A stretch of 64,000 nt of DNA from Symsagittifera roscoffensis (GCF_963678635.1 NC_087070.1:25910007-25974006), one strand, 5' to 3'. Positions 1 through 14,246 are shown, counted from the stretch's first letter. Numbers and translations: made by a program. Notes: a model not told the origin generated them from the letters alone.

Positions 1-3000
1 ATATTCTTTTAGAATTTTCACACGTACGAAAGCAAGTGTCTTGTAATCGGGAAGAAGAATTTTCTCCCTTAACAACTTATCGTACAAATCTTGAAAGAAA
101 CTGAAAAAACCGTGTGGGTATCATATGCTGTTTTGCTCATTTTGTTGAAAATTCAACTTTAACTACCGAGATTTTGTTAAGAAGTATTCAATTATTGGGT
201 AACCATTTTTTAAAAATAATTCCTTCTGTCGTAATTTTTGTCGGCTCGGATTTTTTTTGCAAACGCATATTTGTTTAATTATGCTAGATGGTTGGAAGCA
301 TGGGTTATAATCTATCTATAATTTAATTGGCGTTTCATGTAATAACTAATAAAGAAGTCCCGATGTTGACATGTTTAAGAATTCCCTATGTTTGCATGCT
401 TAAGCTTTTTCAACGTAATATTTTTTGCATGTTTAAGGAAAGATTTTTTGCACATTTAAGCTATTTCGTATATTAAAATGCTTAAGAAGTTTAATTTGAC
501 ACATGTTTAGGAATTACCTATGTTGTTCTGTTAAAAAGCCAAACATTGCAAGAGTTGAAGAGTTAAATCAAATCCTATTTTTTCCTATATTAGCAATGTA
601 AAACTATCGAATTTTTTCTTTCACAATTTGCTTTAAAAAAATTTGAAACTCTGAACCCTATATTGGGTGCTTTCAGGGTGCATTCAGGGGTTGCAAATCT
701 GGCGTCCAAGTATGACTGCTGAAATACTTTTTTTTTCGAGATAGGGCGTTTTTTTTATGATTTTTCGATATCTTCAATAAAATTAGACAACAAAAAACTA
801 GCCGAATTTTGAACTCTCAACCTTGTAGTGGGGTGCTTTTTTTAAATTTTTTTCTGTAATTTTTTTCCAACATAGTTTTTTGGAAATTTTGTTGATTTCC
901 GTCTTTTTTTTTCATTGACTATTTTGCAGCGCAATCTTTTTTGCATCGCAAAAGTTGCGAACTCTGCTTCGCCTGTGTCATAATTTTTGAACAGCCGAGA
1001 TAGGTGTTGTTTTTTGTCTTGCTGTCAGGGGTAGGAATTTAGGCTTCTATTTGGACTTTTCAGTTTTAGTTTCCGAGATATGACAAATGTGATTTTTAGT
1101 TTTTTCTAAAATTTGAGCACGCGAAAGTGTTTTTCTCAAAAAAATCTGATTGTTTTTAGAACTTTGAAAAAAGCCGCTGCAAGCTGTCGACCTTTAAATG
1201 GTCCTTTTTTGTGTGAAAAAATCACATATCTGATGAAAATTTACTTATTTTTTTCAGTTAATGAGATTTAAAACCCTGATGAATGGTCCGGTCCCAGTTT
1301 AATATAACGGTTCCATTAAATGTCGTTGTTGTTTGTATACATTTTAGGAAGCTATTTTCACGCTGAACAATCTAATTGAAGCACCAATCTATGTGAAGCA
1401 ACAATTTATCTAAAGGCCAGGAAAACAAAAAGTCACAACAAAAATACTGGAAATATTCTTTTAGAATTTTTACACTTACGAAAGCAAGTGTCTTGTAATC
1501 GGGAAGAAGAATTTTCTCCCTTAACAACTTATTGTACAAATCTTGAAAGAAACTGAAAAAACCGTGTGGGTATCACATGCTGTTTTGCTCATTATTTGAA
1601 AATTCAACTTTAACTACCGAGATTTTGTTAAGAAGTATTCAATTATTGAGTAACTATTTTTTAAATAATTCTTTGTCGTAATTTTTGTCGGCTCGGAATT
1701 TTTTGCAAATTCATATTTGTTTACTTATGTTAGATGGTTTGAAGCATGGATTATAATCTATCTATAATTAAATCGGTGTTTCATGTAACAACTAATAAAG
1801 AAGTCACGATGTTTAAGAAGTCCCTATGTTTGCATGTTAAAGCTTTTTCAACGTAATATTTTTTGCATGTTTAAGGAAAGATTTTTTGCACATTTAAGCT
1901 ATTTCGTATATTAAAATGCTTAAGAAGTTTAATTTGACACATGTTTAGGAATTACCTATGTTGTTCTGTTAAAAAGCCAAACATTGCAAGAGTTGAAGAG
2001 TTAAATCAAATCCTATTTTTTCCTATATTAGCAATGTAAAACTATCGAATTTTTTCTTTCACAATTTGCTTTAAAAAAATTTGAAACTCTGAACCCTATA
2101 TTGGGTGCTTTCAGGGTGCATTCAGGGGTTGCAAATCTGGCGTCCAAGTATGACTGCTGAAATACTTTTTTTTTCGAGATAGGGCGTTTTTTTATGATTT
2201 TTCGATATCTTCAATAAAATTAGACAACAAAAAACTAGCCGAATTTTGAACTCTCAACCTTGTAGTGGGGTGCTTTTTTTAAATTTTTTTCTGTAATTTT
2301 TTTCCAACATAGTTTTTCGGAAATTTTGTTGATTTCCGTCTTTTTTTTTCATTGACTGTTTTGCAGCGCAATCTTTTTTGCATCGCAAAAGTTGCGAACT
2401 CTGCTTCGCCTGTGTCATAATTTTTGAACAGCCGAGATAGGTGTTGTTTTTTGTCTTGCTGTCAGGGGTAGGAATTTAGGCTTCTATTTGGACTTTTCAG
2501 TTTTAGTTTCCGAGATATGACAAATGTGATTTTTAGTTTTTTCTAAAATTTGAGCACGCTAAAGTGTTTTTCTCAAAAAAATCTGATTGTTTTTAGAACT
2601 TTGAAAAAAGCCGCTGCAAGCTGTCGACCTTTAAATGGTCCTTTTTTGTGTGAAAAAATCACATATCTGATGAAAATTTACTTATTTTTTTCAGTTAATG
2701 AGATTTAAAACCCTGATGAATGGTCCGGTCCCAGTTTAATATAACGGTTCCATTAAATGTCGTTGTTGTTTGTATACATTTTAGGAAGCTATTTTCACGC
2801 TGAACAATCTAATTGAAGCACCAATCTATGTGAAGCAACACTTTATCTAAAGGCCAGGAAAACAAAAAGTCTCAACAAAAATACTGGAAATATTCTTTTA
2901 GAATTTTTACACTTACGAAAGCAAGTGTCTTGTAATCGGGAAGAAGAATTTTCTCCCTTAACAACTTATTGTACAAATCTTGAAAGAAACTGAAAAAACC

Positions 3001-6000
3001 GTGTGGGTATCACATGCTGTTTTGCTCATTATTTGAAAATTCAACTTTAACTACCGAGATTTTGTTAAGAAGTATTCAATTATTGAGTAACTATTTTTTA
3101 AATAATTCTTTGTCGTAATTTTTGTCGGCTCGGAATTTTTTGCAAATTCATATTTGTTTACTTATGTTAGATGGTTTGAAGCATGGATTATAATCTATCT
3201 ATAATTAAATCGGTGTTTCATGTAACAACTAATAAAGAAGTCACGATGTTTAAGAAGTCCCTATGTTTGCATGTTAAAGCTTTTTCAGCGTAATATTTTT
3301 TGCATGTTTAAGGAAAGATTTTTTGCACATTTAAGCTATTTCGTATATTAAAATGCTTAAGAAGTTTAATTTGACACATGTTTAGGAATTACCTATGTTG
3401 TTCTGTTAAAAAGCCAATTATTGCAAGAGTTGAAGAGTTAAATCAAATCCTATTTTTTCCTATATTAGCAATGTAAAACTATCGAATTTTTTCTTTCACA
3501 ATTTGCTAAAAAAAATTTGAAACTCTGAAACCTATATTGGGTGCTTTCAGGGTGCATTCAGGGGTTGCAAATCTGGCGTCCAAGTATGACTGCTGAAATA
3601 CTTTTTTTTTCGAGATAGGGCGTTTTTTTTAATGATTTTTCGATATCTTCAATAAAATTAGACAACAAAAAACTAGCCGAATTTTGAACTCTCAACCTTG
3701 TAGTGGGGTGCTTTTTTAAATTTTTTTTGGTAATTTTTTTCCAACATAGTTTTTCGGAAATTTTGTTGATTTCCGTCTTTTTTTTTCATTGACTATTTTG
3801 CAGCGCAATCTTTTTTGCATCGCAAAAGTTGCGAACTCTGCTTCGCCTGTGTCATAATTTTTGAACAGCCGAGATAGGTGTTGTTTTTTGTCGTGCTGTC
3901 AGGGGTAGGAATTTAGGCTTCTATTTGGACTTTTCAGTTTTAGTTTCCGAGATATGACAAATGTGATTTTTAGTTTTTTCTAAAATTTGAGCACGCGAAA
4001 GTGTTTTTCTCAAAAAAATCTGATTGTTTTTAGAATTTGAAAAAAGCCGCTGCAAGCTGTCGACCTTTAAATGGTCCTTTTTTGTGTGAAAAAATCACAT
4101 ATCTGATGAAAATTTAGTTATTTTTTTCAGTTAATGAGATTTAAAACCCTGATGAATGGTCCGGTCCCAGTTTAATATAACGGTTCCATTAAATGTCGTT
4201 GTTGTTTGTATACATATTAGGAAGCTATTTTCACGCTGAACAATCTAATTTAAGCACCAATCTATGTGAAGCAACAATTTATCTAAAGGCCAGGAAAACA
4301 AAAAGTCACAACAAAAATACTGGAAATATTCTTTTAGAATTTTTACACTTACGAAAGCAAGTGTCTTGTAATCGGGAAGAAGAATTTTCTCCCTTAACAA
4401 CTTATTGTACAAATCTTGAAAGAAACTGAAAAAACCGTGTGGGTATCACATGCTGTTTTGCTCATTATTTGAAAATTCAACTTTAACTACCGAGATTTTG
4501 TTAAGAAGTATTCAATTATTGAGTAACTATTTTTTAAATAATTCTTTGTCGTAATTTTTGTCGTCTCGGAATTTTTTGCAAATTCATATTTGTTTACTTA
4601 TGTTAGATGGTTTGAAGCATGGATTATAATCTATCTATAATTAAATCGGTGTTTCATGTAACAACTAATAAAGAAGTCACGATGTTTAAGAAGTCCCTAT
4701 GTTTGCATGTTAAAGCTTTTTCAACGTAATATTTTTTGCATGTTTAAGGAAAGATTTTTTGCACATTTAAGCTATTTCGTATATTAAAATGCTTAAGAAG
4801 TTTAATTTGACACATGTTTAGGAATTACCTATGTTGTTCTGTTAAAAAGCCAATTATTGCAAGAGTTGAAGAGTTAAATCAAATCCTATTTTTTCCTATA
4901 TTAGCAATGTAAAACTATCGAATTTTTTCTTTCACAATTTGCTAAAAAAAATTTGAAACTCTGAACCCTATATTGGGTGCTTTCAGGGTGCATTCAGGGG
5001 TTGCAAATCTGGCGTCCAAGTATGACTGCTGAAATACTTTTTTTTTCGAGATAGGGCGTTTTTTTTAATGATTTTTCGATATCTTCAATAAAATTAGACA
5101 ACAAAAAACTAGCCGAATTTTGAACTCTCAACCTTGTAGTGGGGTGCTTTTTTAAATTTTTTTTGGTAATTTTTTTCCAACATAGTTTTTCGGAAATTTT
5201 GTTGATTTCCGTCTTTTTTTTTCATTGACTATTTTGCAGCGCAATCTTTTTTGCATCGCAAAAGTTGCGAACTCTGCTTCGCCTGTGTCATAATTTTTGA
5301 ACAGCCGAGATAGGTGTTGTTTTTTGTCGTGCTGTCAGGGGTAGGAATTTAGGCTTCTATTTGGACTTTTCAGTTTTAGTTTCCGAGATATGACAAATGT
5401 GATTTTTAGTTTTTTCTAAAATTTGAGCACGCGAAAGTGTTTTTCTCAAAAAAATCTGATTGTTTTTAGAACTTTGAAAAAAGCCGCTGCAAGCTGTCGA
5501 CCTTTAAATGGTCCTTTTTTGTGTGAAAAAATCACATATCTGATGAAAATTTAGTTATTTTTTTCAGTTAATGAGATTTAAAACCCTGATGAATGGTCCG
5601 GTCCCAGTTTAATATAACGGTTCCATTAAATGTCGTTGTTGTTTGTATACATTTTAGGAAGCTATTTTCACGCTGAGCAATCTAATTGAAGCACCAATCT
5701 ATGTGAAGCAACAATTTATCTAAAGGCCAGGAAAACAAAAAGTCACAACAAAAATACTGGAAATATTCTTTTAGAATTTTTACACTTACGAAAGCAAGTG
5801 TCTTGTAATCGGGAAGAAGAATTTTCTCCCTTAACAACTTATTGTACAAATCTTGAAAGAAACTGAAAAAACCGTGTGGGTATCACATGCTGTTTTGCTC
5901 ATTATTTGAAAATTCAACTTTAACTACCGAGATTTTGTTAAGAAGTATTCAATTATTGAGTAACTATTTTTTAAATAATTCTTTGTCGTAATTTTTGTCG

Positions 6001-6190
6001 GCTCGGAATTTTTTGCAAATTCATATTTGTTTACTTATGTTAGATGGTTTGAAGCATGGATTTTAATCTATCTATAATTAAATCGGTGTTTCATGTAACA
6101 ACTAATAAAGAAGTCACGATGTTTAAGAAGTCCCTATGTTTGCATGTTAAAGCTTTTTCAACGTAATATTTTTTGCATGTTCAACGAAAG
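1..6190. repeat. Tandem array of 1.44-kb satellite-like units (about 4.3 copies)
   Basis: The same 1.44-kb text recurs head to tail. Counting from a shared landmark (the start of the window), units begin near 1, 1453, 2890, 4326 and 5763, so the period is 1452, 1437, 1436 and 1437 bases. The copies differ only by scattered substitutions and small indels. Each unit holds, in order: a hairpin-like motif (1472-1491 in unit 2), a T-rich block with repeated CATGTTTAAG-type words, one to two ~150-bp monomers (TTGCAAATCTGGC-type), a second hairpin motif (GCGAACTCTGCTTCGC near 2394), and a more complex block with CCGGTCCCAG. Open frames here (e.g. the 78-codon frame at 4193-4429) carry no codon signal and arise from the repeat. 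High identity implies recent amplification or homogenisation. Confidence 0.93.
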
Positions 6191-6589
6191 AGTTTTGCAC
6201 ATTTAGGCTATATCTTATATTAAAATGCTTAAGAAGTTTAATTTGACACTTGTTTAAAAAGTACCTATGTTGTTCTGTTAAAAAGCCAAACATTGCAAGA
6301 GTTGAAGAGTTTAATGAAGTCCTATTTTTTCCTATATTAGCAACGTAAAACTATTGAATTTTTTGTTTCACAATTTGCTAAAAAAAAATTGAAACTCTGA
6401 ACCCTATATTGGGTGCTTTCAGGGTGCATACAGGGGTTGCAAATCTGGCGTCCAAGTATGACTGCTGAAATACTTTTTTTTTCGAGATAGGGCGCTTTTT
6501 TGTGATTTTTCGATATCTTCCATAAAATTAGACAACAAAAAACTAGCCGAATTTTAAACTCTCAATCTTGTAGTGGGGTGCTTTTTTTA

Positions 6590-7500
6590 TTTATAATTAT
6601 TCAAAAAGTTTAGATTTTTACTGAGCTTGAAATTCACAAACCTGTGGTAGCGTGTTCTCAGGGTACACTATGGAGTTGCAACTTTGCCCTTCAAACCTGG
6701 CTGCTCAAATTGTTTTGGTTTTCGAGATATGGCGTTTATTATTTTCTCAATTTTTTTTTTCAATAAATTTATATTAAAAAATCAATTAAAAAAATGGGAA
6801 ATTTTTAATTCTATTGTGAGGTACTATCAGAGTACTATCAGGAGTTGCAAATCTGGCCTTCAATTATTACTGCTCAGTTTCGCCTGGTTTTCGAGATATG
6901 ACTTAGTAATTTTTTAATGAGTTTTTCAGAAACTTTGCTCTAAAACAAAGAAATAAAATTGCAACACCATGGTTGTATGTTGTCGGTGTAGAGCCACGAG
7001 TTGCAGATCTGGCCTCTAATTGTCCCTGCTCAAATGCTTGGTTTTTGATGATTTGGTCAATATTTTTTAAAAAAGTTTCATTAGCAAAAACAACTTGAAA
7101 TTCTCAACCTTATGCTTTGGTGTTGCGCGACACACTCAGGGGTAACAAATCTAGCTTCAAAAAATTACTGTCAGAAGTTTTCTGGGTACCGAGATATATG
7201 GCATTTATGTTTTTCTCGATTATTGTCTAAAAACTCAAATTTAAAAACACTCACAAAATTTGAAGTTCTCAACCCTGTTGATGAGTTTTGTCGGGATACT
7301 CTGTGTTATCAGATTTTGGCACCAAATTTTACTGCTCAGATATGACTTTTTTCATGATTTTTTTTCGAAAATTTTAGATTGAAAAACACTGACAAAACAG
7401 TTCGTTATCCTATGGTGGTATGTTGACAGGGTACACATATCGGTTGCATATCTGCCATCCACCAAATAGGTCTGATTACGCTTGAAATAGGCGAGGGTAT
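6590..7500. repeat. Array of ~150-bp internal monomers, copy A
   Basis: A monomer of roughly 125-165 bp repeats about six times with strong decay. Landmarks in each are a CTCAACCCT-like word, a GTGCTGTCAGGGTACACTCAGGGG-like stretch, TTGCAAATCTGGC, TGACTGCTCAAAT and TTTTCGAGATATGGCG. The block is largely repeated at 9,780-10,690, so the whole array was copied together. Confidence 0.85.
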
Positions 7501-9779
7501 TGACACTATGACAAATGTGATTTTTAGTTTTTTCTAAAATTTGAGCACGCGAAAGTGTTTTTCTCAAAAAAATCTGATTGTTTTTAGAACTTTGAAAAAA
7601 GCCGCTGCAACCTGTCGACCTTTAAATGGTCCTTTTTTGTGTGGAAAAATCACATATCTGATGAAAATTTACTTATTTTTTTTCAGTTAATGAGATTTAA
7701 AACCCTGATGAATGGTCCGGTCCCAGTTTAATATAACGGTTCCATTAAATGTCGTTGTTGTTTGTATACATTTTAGGAAGCTATTTTCACGCTGAACAAT
7801 CTAATTGAAGCACCAATCTATGTGAAGCAACAATTTATCTAAAGGCCAGGAAAACAAAAAGTCACAACAAAATTACTGGAAATATTCTTTTAGAATTTTC
7901 ACACCTCCGAAAGCAAGTGTCTTGTAATCGGGAAGAATTTTCTCCCTTAACAACTTATCGTACAAATCTTGAAAGAAACTGAAAAAAACCGTGTGAGTAT
8001 CACATGCTGTTTTGCTCATTTTGTTGAAAATTCAATTTTAACTACCGAGATTTTGTTAAGAAAAATTCAATTATTGAGTAACTATTTTTTAAAAATAATT
8101 CTTTCTGTCGTAATTTTTGTCGGCTCGGATTTTTTTTGCGAACGCAGATTTGTTTATTTATGTAGATGGTTCGAAGCATGGGTTGTAATCTATCTATAAT
8201 TTAATTGGCGTTTCATGTAACAACTAATAAAGAATTCCCGATGTTGACATGTTTAAGAATTCCCTATGTTTGCATGTTTAAGCTTTTTCAACGTAATATT
8301 TTTTACATGTTAAACGAAAGAATTTTTGCACGTTTAAGCTATTTCGTATATTAAAATGTTTAAGAAGTTTAATTTGACACATGTTTAGGAAGTACCTATG
8401 TTGTTCTTTTAAAAAGCCATTCATTGCAAGTGTTGAAGAGTCTACTCAAGTCCTATTTTTTCCTATATTAGCAACGTAAAATTATCAAAATTTTTGTTTC
8501 ACAATTTGCTAAAAGAAATTTGAAACTCTGAACTCTATATTGGGGTGCTTTCATGGTGCATTCAGGGGTTGCAAATCTGGCGTCCAAGTATGACTGCTGA
8601 AATGCTTTTTTTTCGAGATAGGGCGTTTTTTTATGATGTTTTGATATCTTCAATAAAATTAGACAACAAAAAACAAGCCGAATTATTATTTGTCAACCTT
8701 GTAGTGGGGTGCTTTTTTGTGTAGAAAAATCACATATCTGATTAAATATTTACTTATCTTTTTTAATTAATGAGATTTAAAACCCTGATGAATGGTCCGG
8801 TCGCAGTTTAAAATAACGGTTCCATTAAATGTCGTTGTTGTTTGTATACATTTTAGGAAGCTATTTTCACGCTGAACAATCTAATTGAAGCGCCAATCTA
8901 TGTGAAGCAACAATTTATCTTAAGGTCAGGAAAACAAAAAGTCACAACAAAAGTACTGGAAATATTCTTTTAGAATTTTCACACTTACGAAAGCAAGTGT
9001 CTTGTAATCGGGAAGAAGAATTTTCTCCCTTAACAACTTATTGTACAAATCTTGAAAGAAACTGAAAAAACCGTGTCGGTATCACATGCTGTTTTGCTCA
9101 TCATTTGAAAATTCAACTTAAACTACCGAGATTTTGTTAAGAAGTATTCAATTATTGAGTAACTATTTTTTAAATAATTCTTTCTGTCGTAATTTTTGTC
9201 GGCTCGGATTTTTTTGCAAATTCATATTTGTTTACTTATGTTAGATGGTTTGAAGCATGGTTTATAATCTATCTATAATTTAATCGGTGTTTCATGTAAC
9301 AACTAATAAAGAAGTCCCGATGTTTAAGAAGTCCCTGTGTTTGCATGTTTAAGCTTTTTCAACGTAATATTTTTTGCATGTTCAACGAAAGAGTTTTGCA
9401 CATTTAGGCTATATCTTATATTAAATTGCGTAAGAAGTTTAATTTGACACTTGTTTAAAAAGTACCTATGTTGTTCTGTTAAAAAGCCAAACATTGCAAG
9501 AGTTGAAGAGTTTAATCAAGTCCTATTTTTTACTATATTAGCAACGTAAAACTATCGAATTTTTCCTTTCACAATTTGCTTAAAAAAATTTGAAACTCTG
9601 AACCTATATTGGGTGCTTTCATGGTGCATTCAGGGGTTGCAAATCTGGCGTCCAAGTATGACTGCTGAAATACTTTTTTTTTCGAGATAGGGGTTTTTTT
9701 AATGATTTTTCGATATCTTAGACAACAAAAAAACTAGCCGAATTTTGAACTCTCAACCTTGTAGTGGGGTGCTTTTTTT

Positions 9780-10690
9780 ATTCATAATTATTCAAAAATT
9801 TAAGATTTTTACTGAGCTTGAAGTCACAAACCTGTGGTAGCGTGTTCTCAGGGTATACTATGGAGTTGCAACTTTGCCCTTCAAACCTGGCTGCTCAAAT
9901 TATTTTGGTTTTCGAGATATGGCGTATTTTATTATTTTCTCAAGTTTATTTTCAATAAATTTATATTCAAAAATCAATAAAAAATGGGAAAATCTTAATT
10001 TTATAGTGAGGTACTATCAGAGTACTATCAGGAGTTGCAATTCTGGCCTTCAATTATTACTGCTCAGTTTCGCCTGGTTTTCGAGATATGACTTTATAAT
10101 TTTTATTGAGTTTTTCAGAAACTTTGCTCTAAAACAAAATAATAAAATTGCAACACCATGGTTGTATGTTGTCGTCGTAGAGTCACGAGTTGCAGATCTG
10201 GCCTCTAATTGTTTCTGCTCAAATGCTTGGTTTTTGATGATTTGGTCAATATTTTTCAAAAAGTTTCATTAGCAAAAATAACTTGAAATTCTCAACCTTA
10301 TGCTTTGGTGTTGCGCGACACACTCAGGGGTAGCAAATCTAGCTTCGAAAAATTTTTGTCAGAGTTTTTCCGGTTACCGAGATATATGGCATTTATGATT
10401 TTCTCGATTATTGTCTAAAAACTCAAATTTAAAAACACTCACAAAACTTGAAGTTCTCAACCCTGTTGATGAGTTTTGTCGGGATACTCTGTGTTATCAG
10501 ATTTTGTCACCAAATTTTACTGCTCAAATTTTTGCGGTGTCCGAGATATGACTTTTTTCATGATTTTTTTTTGATTTTTTTTCAAAAATTTAAGATTAAA
10601 AAACACTGACAAAACAGTTCGTTATCCTATGGTGGTATGTTGACAGGGTACATATATCGGTTGCATATCTGCCATCCACCAAATAGGTCT
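9780..10690. repeat. Array of ~150-bp internal monomers, copy B
   Basis: This is the same six-monomer array as at 6,590-7,500, with the same order of diverged monomers and only scattered differences. It ends at an imperfect hairpin start motif (around 10,694-10,715) that leads into TTTTTTCCCCTGTAAACAA. An open frame of 132 codons here crosses several monomers and is judged non-coding. Confidence 0.83.
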
Positions 10691-12609
10691 GATTACGCTT
10701 GAAATAGGCGAGGGTATTGACACCGGGTACTAGATTTTTTCCCCTGTAAACAACTCTGTCCAGAGGATCACTTCTAGAGGATCTTCACTTCTCAGGTAAG
10801 ATCTTCCTTTTCACTTCTATCATTTAAGTAGTAATTAGATACAATTCATTTCAGGCTGAAATTAATTTTTCAAAAAAATTTTCTTTTTTTTTGGGTTTGT
10901 GGTTTTTGTATCGGTTCATTTTCAGTTTTTTTAAACGCTCTTTTTTATCTGGTAGATTTTATTGGTGTACTTTCATCCGCAGCATGTTTTTTTAAATTTA
11001 AACAGATTTTACTATAACTGAAAATACACAAACTTGTAAATTTACCATGTTTGAATTTTATTTTTTTAAAATATTTATTCAAACAGTTTCAGTGTGTTAT
11101 TTCGACTTAGTCAACTTATTTTGCGTTAAGATATCCGTTTCTGATTATGTGTTTCAGTTTGGCTGTTTCATAAAAACTTATAAATTTTGTGGAGATTTTT
11201 TATCACAACAGATATGTTTTTCTGCTCAACAGGTTTCGGTCCAAATTTTGTTGCCTTTTTTGCCGCTCGGTTAATGATTTCCATTTTTAAGGGCTGTTTA
11301 TGAACTTCATCCGATACAAATATGAAATTTTTGTAGCTGTGATTTTTGTCAAGTTGCTTTTTCAGTAATATTTTTTCCAACACATTTTTTCGGAAGTGTT
11401 TTGCAGCGCAATCTTTTTTGCATCGCAAAAGTTGCGAACACTGCTTCGCCTCTGTGTCATAATTTTTGAACAGCCGAGATAGGTGTTGTTTTTTGTCACA
11501 AAAAGTTTCAAGACTTTAACAAAGCTTGAAACTTTAACCCTATTTTGTGCTGCTGTCAGTGATTGGAGTTTAGGCTTCTATTTGGACTTTTCAGTTTTAG
11601 TTTCGGAGATATGACAATTGTGATTAGTTGTTTTTTCTAAAGTTTTAGCACGCAGTGTTTTTCTCAAAAAAATCTGATTGTTTTTAGAACTTTGAAAAAA
11701 GCTGCTGCAAGCTGTCGAACTTTTAAGGGTCCTTTTTTTGTGTGGAAAAATCACATGGGTGATGAAAATTTACTTATGTTTTTCAGTTAAGGAGATTTAA
11801 AACTCTGATGAATGGTCCGTCCCAGTTTAATATAACGGTTCCATTAAATGTCGTTGTTGTTTGTATACATTTTAGGAAGCTATTTTCACGCTGAACAATC
11901 TAATTGAAGCACCAATCTATGTGAATCAACAATTTTTCTTAAGGTGACGAAAACAAAAAGTCACAACAAAAGTAGTGGAATTTTTCTTTTAGAATTTTCA
12001 CACTTACGAGAGCAAGTGTCTTGTATTCGGGAAAAAGAGTTTTCTCCCTTAACAACTTATCCGTACAAATCTTGAAAGCAACTGAAAAAACCGTGTGGGT
12101 ATCACGTGCTGTTTTGCTCATTTTGTTGAAAGTTCAACTTTAACTACCGAGATTTTGTTAAGAAGTATTCAATTATTGAGTAACTATTTTTTTAAAATAA
12201 TTCTTTCTGTCGTAATTTTTGTCGGCTCGGAATTTTTTTGCAAACGCATATTTGTTTATTTATGTTAGATGGTTCGAAGTATGGGTTATAATTTATCTAT
12301 AATTTAATTCGCGTTTCAAGTAACAACTAATAAAGAATTCCCGATGTTGACATGTTTAAGAATTCGCTATGTTTAAGCTTTTTCAACGTAATATTTTTTG
12401 CATGTTTAGCGATAGAATTTTTGCACATTCAAGCTATTTCGTATATGAAAATGCTTAAGAAGTTAAATTTGACACATGTTTAAGAAGTACCTATGTTGTT
12501 CTGTTAAAAAGCCAAGACATTGCAAGTGTTGAAGAGTTTACTCAAGTCCTATTTTTTTCCTATTTGAGCAACGTAAAACTATCAAAATTTTTGTTTCACA
12601 ATTTGCTAA

Positions 12610-13640
12610 AAGAAATTTGAAACTCTGAACCCTATATTGGGGTGCTTTCAGGGTGCATTCAGGGGTTGCAAATCTGGCGTCCAAGTATGACTGCTGAAAT
12701 ACTTTTTTTTCGAGATAGGGCGTTTTTTTTAAATGATTTTTTGATATCTTCAATAAAATTAGACAACCCAAAACAAACCGAATTATTATTTGTCAACCTT
12801 GTAGTGGGGTGCTGTCAGGTTGCACTCAGTGATTGCAAAACTGGCCTTCAAGTATGACTGCTCAATTCCATAGTTGTCGAGATTAGGCGTTTTTGATTTT
12901 TTTCATCTTTTTTTTTCAAATAACTTATATATAAAAAAACTAACAGAACATGAAATTTTCAACCCTTTATTGGGGTACTGTCAGGGAATATTCAGGGTTG
13001 GCAAATCTGTTGTCCAAGTATGACTGCTCAAATTCTTTTGGTCTTCGAGATATGGCGTTTTTTGATTTTCTTCGTTTTTTTTCAACTTGATTTTCTTAAC
13101 CCTATAGTGGGGTGCTATCAGGATACACTCAAGGCCTGCATTTCTATCGTCCATGTATAATGGCTGAATTTTTGGTTTTCGAGGTATGGCGTTTTTAATG
13201 ATTTTTTTCAAAAAACTATAAAAAAAACTAACCGAAGTTGAAATTTTCAACCCTGTAGTAGGGTGCTGTCAATGTATATTCAGGGATTGTAAATCTGGCG
13301 TCCAAGTATGGCTGCTCGAATCCATATCGTTTTTTATATATGTTTTTTCTAGTCTTATCGTTTCAAAAAATTAGATATAAAAGTTAAACTGAAATTCAAA
13401 TTCTTAACCTTATTGCGGAGTGCTGTCAGCGTACACTCAGGGGTTGCAAATATGGCGTCCAAGAATGACTGCTGAAATCCTTTTGGTTTTCGAGACTTGG
13501 CGTTTTTCTTTTATCGTTTTTTAATAAAAAAACTCAAAAAACTAACCGATCTTGAAATTGTCAACCTTAATAGAGGCGTTTTTTCAGGTTAGCCAGCTAA
13601 TTATATCTCAAATCGTTTTGGTTTTTGAGAAATCGCGTTT
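12610..13640. repeat. Seven internal monomers, copy C
   Basis: Monomer landmarks (TCAACC...TGGGGTGCTGTCAGG) fall near 12,619, 12,793, 12,958, 13,098, 13,248, 13,407 and 13,560, giving spacings of 174, 165, 140, 150, 159 and 153 bases. Neighbouring monomers differ much more from each other than this array differs from its duplicate at 15,888-16,915. The monomer array is therefore old and the duplication young. Confidence 0.88.
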
Positions 13641-14246
13641 TTTCTGAAAAAGAAACTTCTGATAGATGAGCCTAGTTTAATTTCACGGTTGCTTCAAATA
13701 TCGCTGTTTTAAATCATGTTATCGCTGTAAATATCACTGTTTTACTTTCAGCGACTTTTTTGAAGCACTGTAGGTGCGAGTAATGCGCTAGTCTGATAAG
13801 TCATTTTTAGTGTCACTGAACGTTTCTCTGTAATTTTTAATTGTGTTTGGATTTTTACTTTTAATCTCACGTTATATCGGTTAAGTCGACTCGTTTTGCG
13901 TACTTTTGAGGGACAATAAAAACTTATTCTTTGGTATGATTCAAGAGGGATGGCTCGTAAAAAGGTTCAATTATTATAAAAAATTGAGCAACAGTTTTTG
14001 GCTCAAGGGGAGTCAACCTAAGTTTTTTTTGGCTAAGTTGCGAATCGTTGTTTGGTTATCAATGTTTTAACGGATTTTCGTAAAAATTTGGTTTTATAAG
14101 TTTTGTCCGAGTTGGTTTTATAAAATTTTATAAATGAAACAATTTTTCGATTTTCGTTCTGGTTTTCTGCTACTTGTTATGCAAATTTTAATGCTCCTTC
14201 GCAAGTTGAACTTGCTTTATATAATTAACAGTGACCACTGGGCTCC

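Larger units (their letters stand above)
6190..12090. repeat. Rearranged long and short variants of the 1.44-kb unit
   Basis: The array continues less regularly. The shared landmark reappears near 7882, 8962 and 11,981, giving spacings of about 2.1, 1.1 and 3.0 kb. From about 6,180 and again from about 9,380 the sequence switches to a second subtype (GCATGTTCAACGAAAGAG) that is followed by six to seven 150-bp monomers. The first long unit is fused back into a regular unit at about 7,506; the second runs on through 10,716 into 650 bases of unrelated T-rich DNA and rejoins regular-unit sequence at about 11,400. The breakpoints look like unequal exchange or partial replacement among unit subtypes. 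No gene is visible. Confidence 0.85.

Noticed and set aside
4193-4429. 78-codon open frame in the tandem array, and similar frames in other units
   Set aside because: It appears only where repeat substitutions remove stops, other units have stops at the same place, and the composition is that of the T-rich repeat. There is no domain and no sign of coding.
5585-5640. CTGATGA...stem...AAA near CCGGTCCCAG as a hammerhead ribozyme in the satellite
   Set aside because: A CTGATGA-like core and an ATGG/CCAT stem are present in each unit, but the required GAAA after stem II reads TTAAA and no third helix with a cleavage site is evident.
9874-10272. 132-codon open frame
   Set aside because: It crosses three decayed monomers, its homologue at 6,684 stops after 77 codons, and no protein features are present.
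1-13600. CRISPR-like array of regularly spaced repeats
   Set aside because: The periodicity is 1.44 kb with ~150-bp sub-repeats in an intron-bearing animal genome. There are no short repeats with unique spacers and no cas genes.
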